DNA of 64,000 bases, taken from positions 1 through 64,000 of the forward strand of contig NZ_FNRL01000021.1 of assembly GCF_900107795.1 (NCBI RefSeq), given 5' to 3'. Below the pieces are notes generated by a model. It was not told the DNA's origin, did not search any database, and saw only the letters and a list, made by a program, of their open reading frames with translations. A program made the position numbers and the translations under genes. The stretch is from Chitinophaga terrae (ex Kim and Jung 2007) (lineage in GTDB: Bacteria; Bacteroidota; Bacteroidia; Chitinophagales; Chitinophagaceae). Within the stretch, counting starts at the first letter, position 1, and each line of letters opens with the position of its first letter. Shown piece by piece: positions 50,410-60,167 of this stretch.

Positions 50410-50439
50410 CAAAGACCAGGATTAACATCTTGGTCTTTG
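50410..50439 (+). terminator. Hairpin between mobB and mobC
   Basis: CAAAGACCA (50410-50418) pairs with TGGTCTTTG (50431-50439); no proper T-run follows. It may attenuate read-through into mobC or protect the mobAB mRNA end. Confidence 0.4.
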
Positions 50440-50548
50440 TTGATTTCACAATTAATGCCAAATAGTGCCACTAAAAGCCATCTTACACCGCTTTCCATAA
50501 GCACATCCCCATAGCGGCTACACTTGCATCAAAACAAATTTTTGAACT

Positions 50549-52552
50549 ATGCAAGGAGAAGACGATTTAAGAGGGCTTGCCAAAATAATGGCATTTATGA
50601 GAGCAGTAAGCATCATTATGGTGCTGATGCACTTCTATTGGTTTTGCTTCGGGTTCTTTGCCCAACGTGGCTGGACACTCGAAATTATAGCCAAGATACT
50701 GACCAATTTCAACCGTACCGCAGGGCTGTTTTCAAACACACTGTACACCAAGATTTTTGCTTTAATACTGTTAGCACTAAGCTGTTTGGGAACTAAGGGC
50801 GTAAAGAATGAAAAGATAACATGGCGCAAGATTTACATTGCTTTAGCTATCGGCTTTGTCCTGTTCTTCCTGAACACACCGCTTTTAAAGCTGTCCGCAG
50901 GTATGACTACTTCGCTTTATATCCTGACAACTTCGTTGGGCTATATCGCTTTAATGATGGCGGGTGTATGGATGAGCCGTTTGCTGCGCAACAACCTGAT
51001 GGACGATGTTTTCAATAATGAGAACGAAAGTTTCCAACAGGAAACCAAGTTGATGGAAAACGAATACTCCGTCAATCTTCCTACGAAGTTCTACTATAAA
51101 GGAAAGTGGAATGACGGGTGGGTGAATGTAGTCAATCCTTTTCGAGCCTCGATTGTGTTGGGTACTCCGGGCAGTGGAAAATCGTATGCAATCGTAAACA
51201 ACTACATCAAGCAACATATCGAGAAAGGGTTCAGCATGTATATCTACGATTTCAAGTTTGACGACCTTTCTATCATTGCCTACAACCATTTACTAAAGCA
51301 CGCTAATAAATATAAAGTAAAGCCCAAGTTTTACGTCATCAACTTTGACGACCCACGCAAGAGCCACCGATGCAACCCGCTTAACCCCGACTTCATGACA
51401 GACATATCCGATGCTTACGAAGCGGCTTATACCATCATGCTGAACCTTAACAAAAGTTGGGTAACAAAGCAAGGGGATTTCTTTGTGGAAAGCCCAATTA
51501 TTCTATTGGCAGCCATCATTTGGTATCTGAAAATCTATGAGAATGGCAAATATTGTACGTTCCCCCACGCCATAGAACTGCTGAACAAAAAATACGCACA
51601 CGTATTCACCATATTGACTTCATACCCGGAACTGGAAAATTATTTGTCGCCGTTCATGGATGCGTGGCAAGGCGGAGCGCAAGACCAATTACAGGGACAA
51701 ATCGCATCTGCTAAAATTCCTTTGTCAAGAATGATAAGCCCGCAACTGTATTGGGTGATGACGGGTGATGATTTTTCACTCGACATCAATAACCCAAAAG
51801 AGCCAAAGATTTTATGCGTGGGTAATAACCCCGACCGACAAAATATTTATTCCGCAGCTTTGGGTTTATACAATTCACGCATTGTAAAACTCATCAACAA
51901 AAAAGGGCAGTTAAAGAGTTCCGTTATGATAGATGAGCTGCCCACAATTTATTTTAGGGGACTGGACTCGCTCATCGCAACTGCGAGAAGTAATAAGGTG
52001 GCTGTCTGCTTAGGCTTTCAGGATTTTAGTCAATTAACCCGTGATTACGGCGACAAGGAAAGTAAGGTGATACAAAATACAGTGGGCAATATTTTCTCCG
52101 GTCAGGTAGTTGGCGAAACCTCCAAAAACCTTTCGGAGCGTTTCGGTAAGGTATTGCAGAAACGGCAGAGCATGACCATTAACCGCAATGATAAATCCAC
52201 TTCCATTTCTACCCAAATGGATAGCCTCATACCAGCATCCAAAATCTCAACGCTTACACAGGGTATGTTTGTCGGTTCAGTATCGGACAACTTTGATGAG
52301 CGAATCGAGCAAAAAATTTTTCACGCTGAAATCGTAGTGGATAATGATAAGGTTGCCGCCGAAACCAAAACCTATAAAAAGATACCGCAGATATTATCCT
52401 TTGTAGATGAAAACGGAGCCGACAACATGAAGCAGGAAATAGAGGGTAATTACAAGCAAATAAAGCTGGACGTTGTAAATATTGTGGAGAGTGAAATGGA
52501 GCGTATTAAAAACGACCCTGATTTACAGCATTTGGTACAGCAGGAAAAGTAA
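50549..52552 (+). CDS. mobC: Type IV coupling protein MobC (VirD4/TraD-like)
   Basis: 667 residues. Three or four N-terminal membrane helices (about 10-145) are followed by a soluble ATPase with Walker A GTPGSGKS (about 205), Walker B in SSVMIDELPTIYF and the conserved CLGFQDFSQLTRDYGDKESKVIQNTVGNIFSGQV. It docks the relaxase-DNA complex to the channel. It is called MobC in CTn nomenclature. It is the last mobilisation gene, and an IS256-type element lies 66 bp downstream. Confidence 0.93.
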   Translation: MQGEDDLRGLAKIMAFMRAVSIIMVLMHFYWFCFGFFAQRGWTLEIIAKILTNFNRTAGLFSNTLYTKIFALILLALSCLGTKGVKNEKITWRKIYIALAIGFVLFFLNTPLLKLSAGMTTSLYILTTSLGYIALMMAGVWMSRLLRNNLMDDVFNNENESFQQETKLMENEYSVNLPTKFYYKGKWNDGWVNVVNPFRASIVLGTPGSGKSYAIVNNYIKQHIEKGFSMYIYDFKFDDLSIIAYNHLLKHANKYKVKPKFYVINFDDPRKSHRCNPLNPDFMTDISDAYEAAYTIMLNLNKSWVTKQGDFFVESPIILLAAIIWYLKIYENGKYCTFPHAIELLNKKYAHVFTILTSYPELENYLSPFMDAWQGGAQDQLQGQIASAKIPLSRMISPQLYWVMTGDDFSLDINNPKEPKILCVGNNPDRQNIYSAALGLYNSRIVKLINKKGQLKSSVMIDELPTIYFRGLDSLIATARSNKVAVCLGFQDFSQLTRDYGDKESKVIQNTVGNIFSGQVVGETSKNLSERFGKVLQKRQSMTINRNDKSTSISTQMDSLIPASKISTLTQGMFVGSVSDNFDERIEQKIFHAEIVVDNDKVAAETKTYKKIPQILSFVDENGADNMKQEIEGNYKQIKLDVVNIVESEMERIKNDPDLQHLVQQEK

Positions 52553-52618
52553 GGCAGGTCTTTCTATCTTGAAGCAATCTAAATTACAGCGTTTTGTGGC
52601 TAAATTTCTCTTTTTTTG

Positions 52619-53947
52619 GGACTATTTCAGGAAGTGTGTAAGTTTAAAAATCGAGGCAAAACTAGGTAGGGCTATATTTTAACCCTCCCTTCGAAAATAG
52701 TTAAAAACTGATTAAGGATCATGCCCCAGTTTCTAATGGGCATGGTCCATTTTTTTGATGCTTCCCGTAAAGCCAGGTATACAGATTTCATCACCGCTTC
52801 ATCGTTAGGGAAGGATAGCTTGTTTTTAGTGTATTTCCTGATCTTGCCATTCAAGTTTTCGATCAGGTTTGTGGTGTAAATTATCTGTCTGATTTCCAGT
52901 GGAAAATCGAAGAATACGGTCAGTTCTTCCCAGTTATCCCGCCAGCTTTTGATGGCATAGGCGTATTTGCCAGCCCATTTACTTTCCAGGATATCCAGCG
53001 CAGCAATGGCCGCCTGCCGGGTTGGGGCCGCATAAACCTCTTTCAAGTCGCTGGTAAATTGCTTCTTGTCCTTCCAGACAACATACCGGCAGCTGTTTCG
53101 TATCTGGTGTACAACGCAGATCTGGGTAGCCGCCAAGGGAAATACGGAGCGGATGGTCTGAGTAAATCCATTGAGGTTATCGGTGGCGCTGATCAGAATA
53201 TCCTCCAGGCCTCGCGCCTTCATGTCAGTGAGCACAGTCATCCAGTAGGCCGCAGATTCATTTTTGCTAAGCCACATGCCTAATACTTCCTTGTAACCGT
53301 CTCTACGCAAGCCTACTGCTATGTAGATCGTCTTATTGGTTACTTTACTGTTCTCCCGAACCTTGAAGACAATCCCATCCATCCATACAATCAGGTATAC
53401 AGGTTCCAAAGGGCGATTCTGCCAGGCTACAATATCTTCTGCAACCCGGGCCGTGATCCTGCTGATAGTAGGACCTGATACCTCAAACTTATAAACATCT
53501 TTTATCTGCTCTTCTATATCAGAAACGCTCATTCCTTTGGCGTACAGGGACACGATGACCTCTTCAAGCCCTTCCACCATGTTTTCTCGCTTGGGCACTA
53601 TAATAGGGTTGAAACTCGCATCCCGATCCCTGGGAACCCTGATCTCGGCCTCTCCGTAGCTAGTCTTTACCTTCTTTTTCCCATAGCCATTACGGGCGTT
53701 GTCGCCTCCCGTTTGTTCATGTTTGTCGTAACCAAGGTGGCCGTCCAGCTCCCCTTCCAGCATCTTTTCGATGCCGCGTTTCTGTATCTGGGCAAGGAAA
53801 TCATTCAATTCCTTACCAGTTTTGAATTGTTTCAGGAACTCATCTGTAATAATGTCTTCTGGTCTCATTTTGCTGTGTATGTTTTAAAATTAAAAAATCG
53901 AGGCGGAACCTCGATTTTTATCTTTACACAGTTTTTGAAATAGTGTC
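52619..53947 (-). mobile_element. IS256-family insertion sequence
   Basis: About 1,329 bp. The terminal inverted repeats are imperfect: the left end reads GGACTATTTCAGGAAGTGTG and the right end, inverted, reads GACACTATTTCAAAAACTGTG; both run into AAAAATCGAGG. A 9-bp direct repeat, CTTTTTTTG, flanks it at 52610-52618 and 53948-53956, the size expected for the family; the T-run leaves the exact edges uncertain by a base. A perfect internal hairpin (AAAAATCGAGG/CCTCGATTTTT) lies at 53893-53919. Confidence 0.88.
52672..53868 (-). CDS. IS256-family transposase
   Basis: 398 residues, full family length, no frameshift. Visible are the EGELDGHLGYDKHEQ start region, GEAEIRVPRDRDASFNP, and a DDE triad in which Asp lies in YLIVWMDGIVFKVR, the second Asp in ILISATDNLNGF, and Glu in YTTNLIENLNGKIRKYTK. 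The signature CVVHQIRNSCRYV is present. The enzyme looks intact, so the element is probably active or recently active. Confidence 0.95.
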   Translation of the reverse strand: MRPEDIITDEFLKQFKTGKELNDFLAQIQKRGIEKMLEGELDGHLGYDKHEQTGGDNARNGYGKKKVKTSYGEAEIRVPRDRDASFNPIIVPKRENMVEGLEEVIVSLYAKGMSVSDIEEQIKDVYKFEVSGPTISRITARVAEDIVAWQNRPLEPVYLIVWMDGIVFKVRENSKVTNKTIYIAVGLRRDGYKEVLGMWLSKNESAAYWMTVLTDMKARGLEDILISATDNLNGFTQTIRSVFPLAATQICVVHQIRNSCRYVVWKDKKQFTSDLKEVYAAPTRQAAIAALDILESKWAGKYAYAIKSWRDNWEELTVFFDFPLEIRQIIYTTNLIENLNGKIRKYTKNKLSFPNDEAVMKSVYLALREASKKWTMPIRNWGMILNQFLTIFEGRVKI

Positions 53948-53964
53948 CTTTTTTTGTACTTTTG
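53934..53964 (+). promoter_or_regulatory. Hybrid promoter at the IS right end
   Basis: TTTG at 53934-53937 inside the IS right inverted repeat, 19 bp, then TACTTTTG at 53957-53964 in the pre-existing sequence together fit TTTG-N19-21-TAnnTTTG. The predicted start site lies within a few bases of the GTG at 53969, so the message would be nearly leaderless. This is a prediction from spacing and consensus. Confidence 0.5.
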
Positions 53965-53968
53965 TAGA

Positions 53969-54355
53969 GTGAAAAAGATTATATCCATATTTTTCCTGAC
54001 AATTTACCTGTTCTCTACAACGCAGGCAGTTGAATTGCTCAAATTGCCCGTGATTTTTCAGCATTACCATGAGCATAAGATGTTGGACAAGGATATGACT
54101 TTTTTGGCTTTTCTGGATATGCACTATATGCACGGTTCGCCCCACGATGCCGATTACGACAGGGATATGCAGTTACCTTTTAAAACCTGTGCTCATCCAA
54201 TAATCGCTATTGCCAGTTATGTAGCACCTGTACCTATTTCCATAGCTGTACCAAAGGTTTTTTACGTTGAAAAGAAGCAACACCTGATTTACAACACCAT
54301 AGGTTATTCTTTCAACTACCATTCTTCTGTCTGGCAGCCTCCCAGAGCTTGTTAA
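53969..54355 (+). CDS. Exported protein heading the metal-efflux operon
   Basis: 128 residues from GTG 53969, chosen because the signal peptide (KIISIFFLTIYLFSTTQA) begins there. The mature part is His/Asp/Met-rich: FQHYHEHKMLDKDMTFLAFLDMHYMHGSPHDADYDRDMQLPF, then one Cys (FKTCAHP). Proteins of this style commonly stand before CzcA/CusA genes in Bacteroidetes; the ligand-rich segment suggests periplasmic metal binding, but no function is established. The IS256 element sits immediately upstream. Confidence 0.65.
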   Translation: MKKIISIFFLTIYLFSTTQAVELLKLPVIFQHYHEHKMLDKDMTFLAFLDMHYMHGSPHDADYDRDMQLPFKTCAHPIIAIASYVAPVPISIAVPKVFYVEKKQHLIYNTIGYSFNYHSSVWQPPRAC

Positions 54356-54672
54356 AATTTCACTGAAAGAGAAATTCCGTTTCCATTCCCGATGCTGTAC
54401 ATCGGGCAGTTATGTTATTGGACAATATTTCTGGTAAGGGATATAGTGCAATAGCTGTATGACTGCTGTATCGCCAACGTAATGTTTTTCCCGTTTGCCG
54501 AGCTGCTCCGTTTGCAAAAAATGTCCTCTTATGGACAATCACAATGGAGTGCCCCGAACGATAAAGACAGGCGTATGTTCGACCATTGTGGTTGTGGTTG
54601 CGGCTGCCCCGTGCATTCGGCAGGGTATTGCATTCTCTTTCCTTTTTCCCATTTAACAAGTAAAAGATTATT
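54356..54672 (+). other. Gap before the RND pump gene with possible Cys-rich ORF
   Basis: 317 bp. A hairpin CCCGATG-CTGTA-CATCGGG lies at 54388-54406. An open frame (ATG 54521 to 54679, 52 codons) encodes a striking HCGCGCGCPVH patch but ends in a non-descript hydrophobic tail overlapping the pump start. It may be a metal-binding or leader peptide or a chance frame; I give it low weight. Confidence 0.3.
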
Positions 54673-57600
54673 ATGCTGAATAAAATCATTGAGTTCTCTA
54701 TCAAGAACAAACTCATTATAGGGCTGTTTATGCTTGCCCTTATCGGTTACGGCGTTTATGAAGTACGACGTCTGCCCATTGATGCTGTACCTGACATTAC
54801 CAACAATCAGGTGCAGGTCATTACCACCGCTCCGGCACTCGGTGCCCCTGATGTGGAACGTTTGATTACGTTCCCTATTGAACAGGTTAACAATAATATC
54901 CCCGGTCTGCTTGAACTCCGCAGCTTTTCCCGTTTCGGGCTATCGGTGGTTACGATAGTATTTGATGACAACACTGATATTTACTGGGCAAGGCAACAGG
55001 TTGCGGAACGATTGCAACAAGCGCAGGAACAGATACCGAAAGGATTTGGGACACCTGTACTTGCTCCTGTTACAACAGGATTAGGCGAAATCTACCAATA
55101 CTCTGTCCGTCCCAAAAAAGGCTATGAAAATAAATACAACGCTATGGAGCTGCGCACCATTCAGGACTGGATAGTCCGCAGGCAACTATTGGGTGTGAAA
55201 GGCGTAGCCGAAGTAAGCAGCTTTGGCGGCTTGCTCAAACAATATGAGATTGCCGTAACGCCGGAAAAGCTGATGGCTTACAACATTACCATTGGCGATG
55301 TATTCAGCGCACTCGAAAAAAACAACCAAAATACGGGTGGTGCGTATATAGAAAAAGGGCCCACAATTTTGTTTATCCGAAGCGAGGGGCTGGTGGGCAG
55401 TATGGACGACATTCAGAACATCGTTGTCAAAAACCTGCCCGATGGCACACCGCTTTTAATCCGTGACATTGCGGAAGTCCACTTTGGGAACGCACCGCGC
55501 TACGGGGCAATGACCTACAACGGTCAGCAACAGGTTTCGGGGGCGGTAGTGATGATGCTGAAAGGCGCAAACAGTAATGAAGTCATCAAAAACATCAAAC
55601 AGCGAATTGCGCAGATAGAAAAAACGCTGCCCGAAGGAGTTACGATAGACCCGTTCCTCGACCGTACCAAAATGGTAAACAATGCCATCAGCACCGTTAC
55701 CAGAAACCTGATGGAAGGTGCCCTGATTGTGATTTTTGTGTTGGTATTGTTTCTTGGCAACCTACGGGCAGGGCTGCTGGTAGCCTCGGTTATCCCTCTG
55801 TCCATGCTATTTGCCATTATCCTGATGAACACCTTTGGCGTGAGTGGCAACCTGATGAGTTTAGGAGCATTGGACTTTGGTCTGATTGTAGACGGTGCAG
55901 TCATTATCGTGGAAGCGGTTATGCACAAGTTGTCGCATAGCAGGCGGTTCAGGAGTATCGACAACCTTTCCCAGCCCGAAATGGACAAAGAGGTACAGGT
56001 CTCTGCATCTGGAATGATGAATAGTGCGGTTTTCGGGCAAATCATCATCCTGATAGTTTACCTGCCCATTTTTACACTGGAGGGCATCGAGGGTAAAATG
56101 TTCAAGCCAATGGCACAGACCGTAGCCTTTGCCCTGCTCGGTGCATTCATCCTTTCGCTCACTTATATACCGATGATGAGTACCTTGTTTTTGAGTAAGA
56201 AAATTACGCACAAACAAACGTTTTCGGACAGCATGATGGGGCGTTTGGAGCGTTTTTTCCAAAAATACCTGACCAAACTTTTGCGTTATCAAAAAGCGGT
56301 TCTTGCAACCGTGTTGGGCTTGTTTGTGGCGGCGGTTTTTGTGCTGACTACACTCGGTGGCGAATTTATTCCGTCATTGCCTGAAGGCGATTTTGCCATA
56401 GATACAAGGGTGTTGCCGGGCAGCAACCTGAATACATCCATTGACGCAGTTTCAAAGGCATCTAAAATCCTCCTCAAAAAATTTCCCGAAGTGGAAAAGG
56501 TGGTGGGCAAGACCGGGAGCAGCGAAGTGCCTACAGACCCAATGGCAGTGGACGCCTCGGACATGATGGTTATCCTGAAATCTCGCAGCGAATGGACATC
56601 AGCAAAAACTTATCCCGAATTGGAAGCCAAAATGTCAAAAGCGTTAGAAGATGTTCCGGGGGTATCGTTCGGCTTCCAATATCCCGTGGCGATGCGTTTC
56701 AACGAACTGATTTCGGGGGCAAGACAGGATGTTGTTTGTAAAATTTTCGGTGAAAATTTAGATACATTGGCAAGCTATGCCAACAAGTTGGGAAAAATCT
56801 GTAACACGGTAAAAGGTAGCGAAGCCTTGTATGTGGAAGCTGTAACCGGTATGCCACAGATTGTGGTCAAATACAACCGCGCCGCCATTGCCCAATATGG
56901 TATGAACATCAGCGACATCAACCGTGTGGTCAATGCCGCATTTGCGGGCGAAAGCAGCGGTATGGTGTATGAGGGCGAAAAGCGGTTTGACCTCGTGGTG
57001 CGGCTTACAGGAGACAAAAGGAAGAAGCTGGAAGATGTACAGCACCTTTTGGTAGCAACGCCGCAGGGTACGCAAATTCCTTTAAGCACCGTGGCAAGCG
57101 TGGATATAGAAGAAGGGTTGAACCAGATACAGCGTGAAAATTCGCAACGGCGGATTATTGTGGGCTTCAACGTCCGTGGCAGGGACATCCAAAGCACTGT
57201 TCATGAATTGCAGCAGAAAGTGCAGCAGCAGATAAAACTGCCACCGGGTTATTACATCACTTACGGTGGTGCTTTTGAAAATCTGGAAGCTGCCAAACAG
57301 CGTTTGTATGTGGCGGTTCCGGTTTCGCTGGTACTGATTTTCCTACTCCTGTTCTTTGCATTCCGTTCTGTTAAGCAAGGCTTGCTCATCTACACGTCCA
57401 TACCGCTTTCCGCCATTGGTGGCATTTTTGCCTTGGCGATAAGAGGTATTTCGTTCAGCGTGAGTGCGGGTATCGGTTTTATCGCCCTGTTCGGTGTAGC
57501 CGTGCTGAACGGCATCGTACTGTTGGGCGAATTTAACCGTCTGAAGAAAGAGGGATATACCGATTTGAAACGCATTGTCATTATGGGAACCAAAACCCGT

Positions 57601-59016
57601 TTGCGCCCTGTGCTGATGACGGCTTTTGTGGCTTCTTTGGGATTTTTACCGATGGCACTAAGCCACGGAGAAGGTGCAGAAGTGCAAAGGCCATTGGCAA
57701 CGGTGGTGATTGGAGGCTTACTGATTGCCACATTCCTGACGCTTTTTGTACTGCCCATCTTGTATATGATGTTCAATAAAGGTGTTTCCATTTCTAAAAA
57801 AGCAATAGGTATTGTTTCCGTACTGTTGTTGTTAATGGCAACAAATTCAAATGCCCAAATCCCAATAACATTACAGCAGGCAATTGACACCGCTTTGACG
57901 AATAACCGTTCTGTAAAAAACGAACGGCTGAAAACCGAATACCGTCAGAAGCTTATTCAGTCAGGAACAAGCATCCCGGCAACGCAGGTTTTCGGCGAGT
58001 ATGGACAAATCAACAGTTTTTACAAAGACACAAGGCTGGGCATTTCGCAGACCATCAATTTCCCGACTGTTTATAAACGGCAAAAGGAACTGCTGAACGA
58101 GGAATGGAAAAGCAGCGTGCTGAACGTGGGCGTACAGGAAGCGCAGCTTAAAAAGCAGGTAGCACAGGTATTTTACACGCTCGTGTACCTGCAACAGAAA
58201 AAAGCGTTGCTGCAAAAGAATGATACTCTTTTTGCAGAATTTCTCGACAAAGCCACACTTCGTTTCAACAAGGGCGAGAGCAACGTACTCGAAAAGACCA
58301 CCGCCGAAAACCAGCGTGGACAAATCAAGTTGCAGCTCTCCCAACTGGAAAAAGATGAGGAAGTCTTGCAGTTACAGTTCCGGTTGCTGCTGAACACCGA
58401 AACGGTTTTTGTCCCGTCCGAAAATGCAATATTGGAAAACAATATTTCAGGTATAGATACTGCGGCACTGGCTGCACATCCCGCCATGCAGTTTTTGAAG
58501 CAGCAACAGCAAATTGCGCAAGCTACCACAAAAATGGAACGTTCCAAATTGTCGCCTGACATAACATTGGGCTACAACATTGCCGGAATGAAAGGAATGG
58601 GTGCAGACGACAAGATTTATAACAGTACCCCCCGTTTTCAGGCAGTGCAAATTGGACTGGGTATTCCAATTTTTACAGGTAGTCAGAAAGCAAAAATCAA
58701 TGCGGCAAAAATCAATGAAGAAATAGCTTCAAAAGATTATGACCTCAACCTGAAAAATTTTGAAATCGCTTTTGCCTCGGCTTTGAAACAGTATCAGAAA
58801 TATCAGGAAACGGTCGCTTATTTTGAGAACACCGCATTGAAAAATGCCGAAACCATTACCACTACCGCTAACAAGCAGTTTCTGAACGGCGACATCAATT
58901 ATCTGGAATGGGCGTTGCTTATAGGTCAGTCGGTCAGCATCAAAAGTGATTACATTGAAGCGGTAAAAAGCAGGAACAATGCCATTGCCGACCTTAATTT
59001 TTACCTCAATAAATAA
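54673..59016 (+). CDS. CusA/CzcA-type RND metal pump fused to a TolC-family channel
   Basis: 1447 residues. Residues 1-1040 are a complete heavy-metal RND transporter: an IDAVPDITNNQVQV start, helix 4 with the proton-relay-type GLIVDGAVIIVEAVMH, and a second transmembrane block to YMMFNKG. A hydrophobic signal-like stretch follows (GIVSVLLLLMATNSNAQ, about 1042-1058), then a full TolC-like outer-membrane factor (ITLQQAIDTALTNNRS to the end, about 390 residues of coiled helices). It exports Cu/Ag or Zn/Co/Cd by proton antiport; the metal is not determinable. The adaptor gene follows 13 bp later. Confidence 0.93.
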   Translation: MLNKIIEFSIKNKLIIGLFMLALIGYGVYEVRRLPIDAVPDITNNQVQVITTAPALGAPDVERLITFPIEQVNNNIPGLLELRSFSRFGLSVVTIVFDDNTDIYWARQQVAERLQQAQEQIPKGFGTPVLAPVTTGLGEIYQYSVRPKKGYENKYNAMELRTIQDWIVRRQLLGVKGVAEVSSFGGLLKQYEIAVTPEKLMAYNITIGDVFSALEKNNQNTGGAYIEKGPTILFIRSEGLVGSMDDIQNIVVKNLPDGTPLLIRDIAEVHFGNAPRYGAMTYNGQQQVSGAVVMMLKGANSNEVIKNIKQRIAQIEKTLPEGVTIDPFLDRTKMVNNAISTVTRNLMEGALIVIFVLVLFLGNLRAGLLVASVIPLSMLFAIILMNTFGVSGNLMSLGALDFGLIVDGAVIIVEAVMHKLSHSRRFRSIDNLSQPEMDKEVQVSASGMMNSAVFGQIIILIVYLPIFTLEGIEGKMFKPMAQTVAFALLGAFILSLTYIPMMSTLFLSKKITHKQTFSDSMMGRLERFFQKYLTKLLRYQKAVLATVLGLFVAAVFVLTTLGGEFIPSLPEGDFAIDTRVLPGSNLNTSIDAVSKASKILLKKFPEVEKVVGKTGSSEVPTDPMAVDASDMMVILKSRSEWTSAKTYPELEAKMSKALEDVPGVSFGFQYPVAMRFNELISGARQDVVCKIFGENLDTLASYANKLGKICNTVKGSEALYVEAVTGMPQIVVKYNRAAIAQYGMNISDINRVVNAAFAGESSGMVYEGEKRFDLVVRLTGDKRKKLEDVQHLLVATPQGTQIPLSTVASVDIEEGLNQIQRENSQRRIIVGFNVRGRDIQSTVHELQQKVQQQIKLPPGYYITYGGAFENLEAAKQRLYVAVPVSLVLIFLLLFFAFRSVKQGLLIYTSIPLSAIGGIFALAIRGISFSVSAGIGFIALFGVAVLNGIVLLGEFNRLKKEGYTDLKRIVIMGTKTRLRPVLMTAFVASLGFLPMALSHGEGAEVQRPLATVVIGGLLIATFLTLFVLPILYMMFNKGVSISKKAIGIVSVLLLLMATNSNAQIPITLQQAIDTALTNNRSVKNERLKTEYRQKLIQSGTSIPATQVFGEYGQINSFYKDTRLGISQTINFPTVYKRQKELLNEEWKSSVLNVGVQEAQLKKQVAQVFYTLVYLQQKKALLQKNDTLFAEFLDKATLRFNKGESNVLEKTTAENQRGQIKLQLSQLEKDEEVLQLQFRLLLNTETVFVPSENAILENNISGIDTAALAAHPAMQFLKQQQQIAQATTKMERSKLSPDITLGYNIAGMKGMGADDKIYNSTPRFQAVQIGLGIPIFTGSQKAKINAAKINEEIASKDYDLNLKNFEIAFASALKQYQKYQETVAYFENTALKNAETITTTANKQFLNGDINYLEWALLIGQSVSIKSDYIEAVKSRNNAIADLNFYLNK

Positions 59017-59029
59017 TAACAGTAAATCA

Positions 59030-60166
59030 ATGAAAAAATTAATTGTCCTTATAAATGCGTTGGTGCTGCTTGCCTCTTGCGGCAACAAGAAAAACAATGA
59101 ACAGCAGGAGCAGCAGCCTGTCAACAAAGTGGAAAATGTGGTTGCCCTTACCGATGCCCAATATAAAAACGCAGGTGTAGAAACAGGCAACATCGAAAAC
59201 AAAACTATTTCATCGGTACTGAAACTAAACGGAAAGATAGATGTGCCACCACAAAACATGGTGTCTGTCAGCGTTCCTTTGGGTGGCTATTTAAAGTCCA
59301 CCAGACTGTTGCCCGGCTTACACGTAAGCAAGGGTGAAGTGTTGGCTGTAATGGAAGACCCACAGTATATACAGTTGCAGCAGGACTACCTTACCGCCAA
59401 GGCGCAGCTTTCGTTTAACGAAAGTGAATACAAAAGGCAAAAAGACTTGAACCAAAGCAAAGCTGCCAGCGACAAAGTATATGAACAGGCAAAGGCGACT
59501 TATCAAACACAATATGTACTGATAAAATCGCTGGAACAGAAGTTAAGGCTGATAGGCTTGAGCCCTGCCAATATAACCGCAGGCAATATTTCAAAAAGCA
59601 TCAACATCTATTCGCCCATCTCCGGTTTTGTATCGTCGGTAAACGTCAACATCGGCAAATATGTCAATCCGAGCGATGTGCTGTTTGAGTTGGTCAATCC
59701 GAACGACATTCATCTGGCATTAACGGTTTTTGACAAAGACCTGAACAAGCTGGCAGTAGGACAGCATTTATTGGCTTATACCAATACGCATCCCGAAAAG
59801 AAATACCCCTGCGAAGTTATTTTAATCAGTAAGAATCTTTCCGGCGACAATGCTGCCCAAGTCCATTGCCATTTTGAGCAGTACGACAAAAGTCTGCTGC
59901 CCGGAATGTTTATGAACGCAGACGTGGAAATTTCGGGAGCTAATACCGCTGTACTGCCCGATGATGCCATTGTTCGTTTTGAGAACAAGAACTATGCTTT
60001 CGTGCAGAAAGGGAACAGGCAGTTTGAAATGACCGAAGTGCAAATTGGAAATTCCGAAAACGGTTTTACGGAAATCATTGACGGGGCAAAACACGACGGA
60101 CAGATGTTTGCTACCAAAGGAGCTTATAATCTTTTAATGGTTTTGAAAAATACAGCAGATGATTAG
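59030..60166 (+). CDS. RND periplasmic adaptor (CusB/CzcB-like lipoprotein)
   Basis: 378 residues from ATG 59030, which starts a lipoprotein signal (INALVLLASCGNKK). It is a membrane-fusion protein: the barrel-sandwich hybrid halves are VSVPLGGYLKSTRLLPGLHVSKGEVLAVMEDP and INIYSPISGFVSSVNVNIGKYV, with a helical hairpin between them (about 110-175). A beta-barrel and the C-terminal domain follow. It links pump and channel. It has no N-terminal metal-binding extension beyond a short Asn/Gln-rich linker. Confidence 0.92.
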   Translation: MKKLIVLINALVLLASCGNKKNNEQQEQQPVNKVENVVALTDAQYKNAGVETGNIENKTISSVLKLNGKIDVPPQNMVSVSVPLGGYLKSTRLLPGLHVSKGEVLAVMEDPQYIQLQQDYLTAKAQLSFNESEYKRQKDLNQSKAASDKVYEQAKATYQTQYVLIKSLEQKLRLIGLSPANITAGNISKSINIYSPISGFVSSVNVNIGKYVNPSDVLFELVNPNDIHLALTVFDKDLNKLAVGQHLLAYTNTHPEKKYPCEVILISKNLSGDNAAQVHCHFEQYDKSLLPGMFMNADVEISGANTAVLPDDAIVRFENKNYAFVQKGNRQFEMTEVQIGNSENGFTEIIDGAKHDGQMFATKGAYNLLMVLKNTADD

Positions 60167-60167
60167 T

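Noticed and set aside
54360..54716. 118-codon minus-strand open frame before the RND pump
   Set aside because: It overlaps the start of the pump gene on the other strand and has no recognisable domain.
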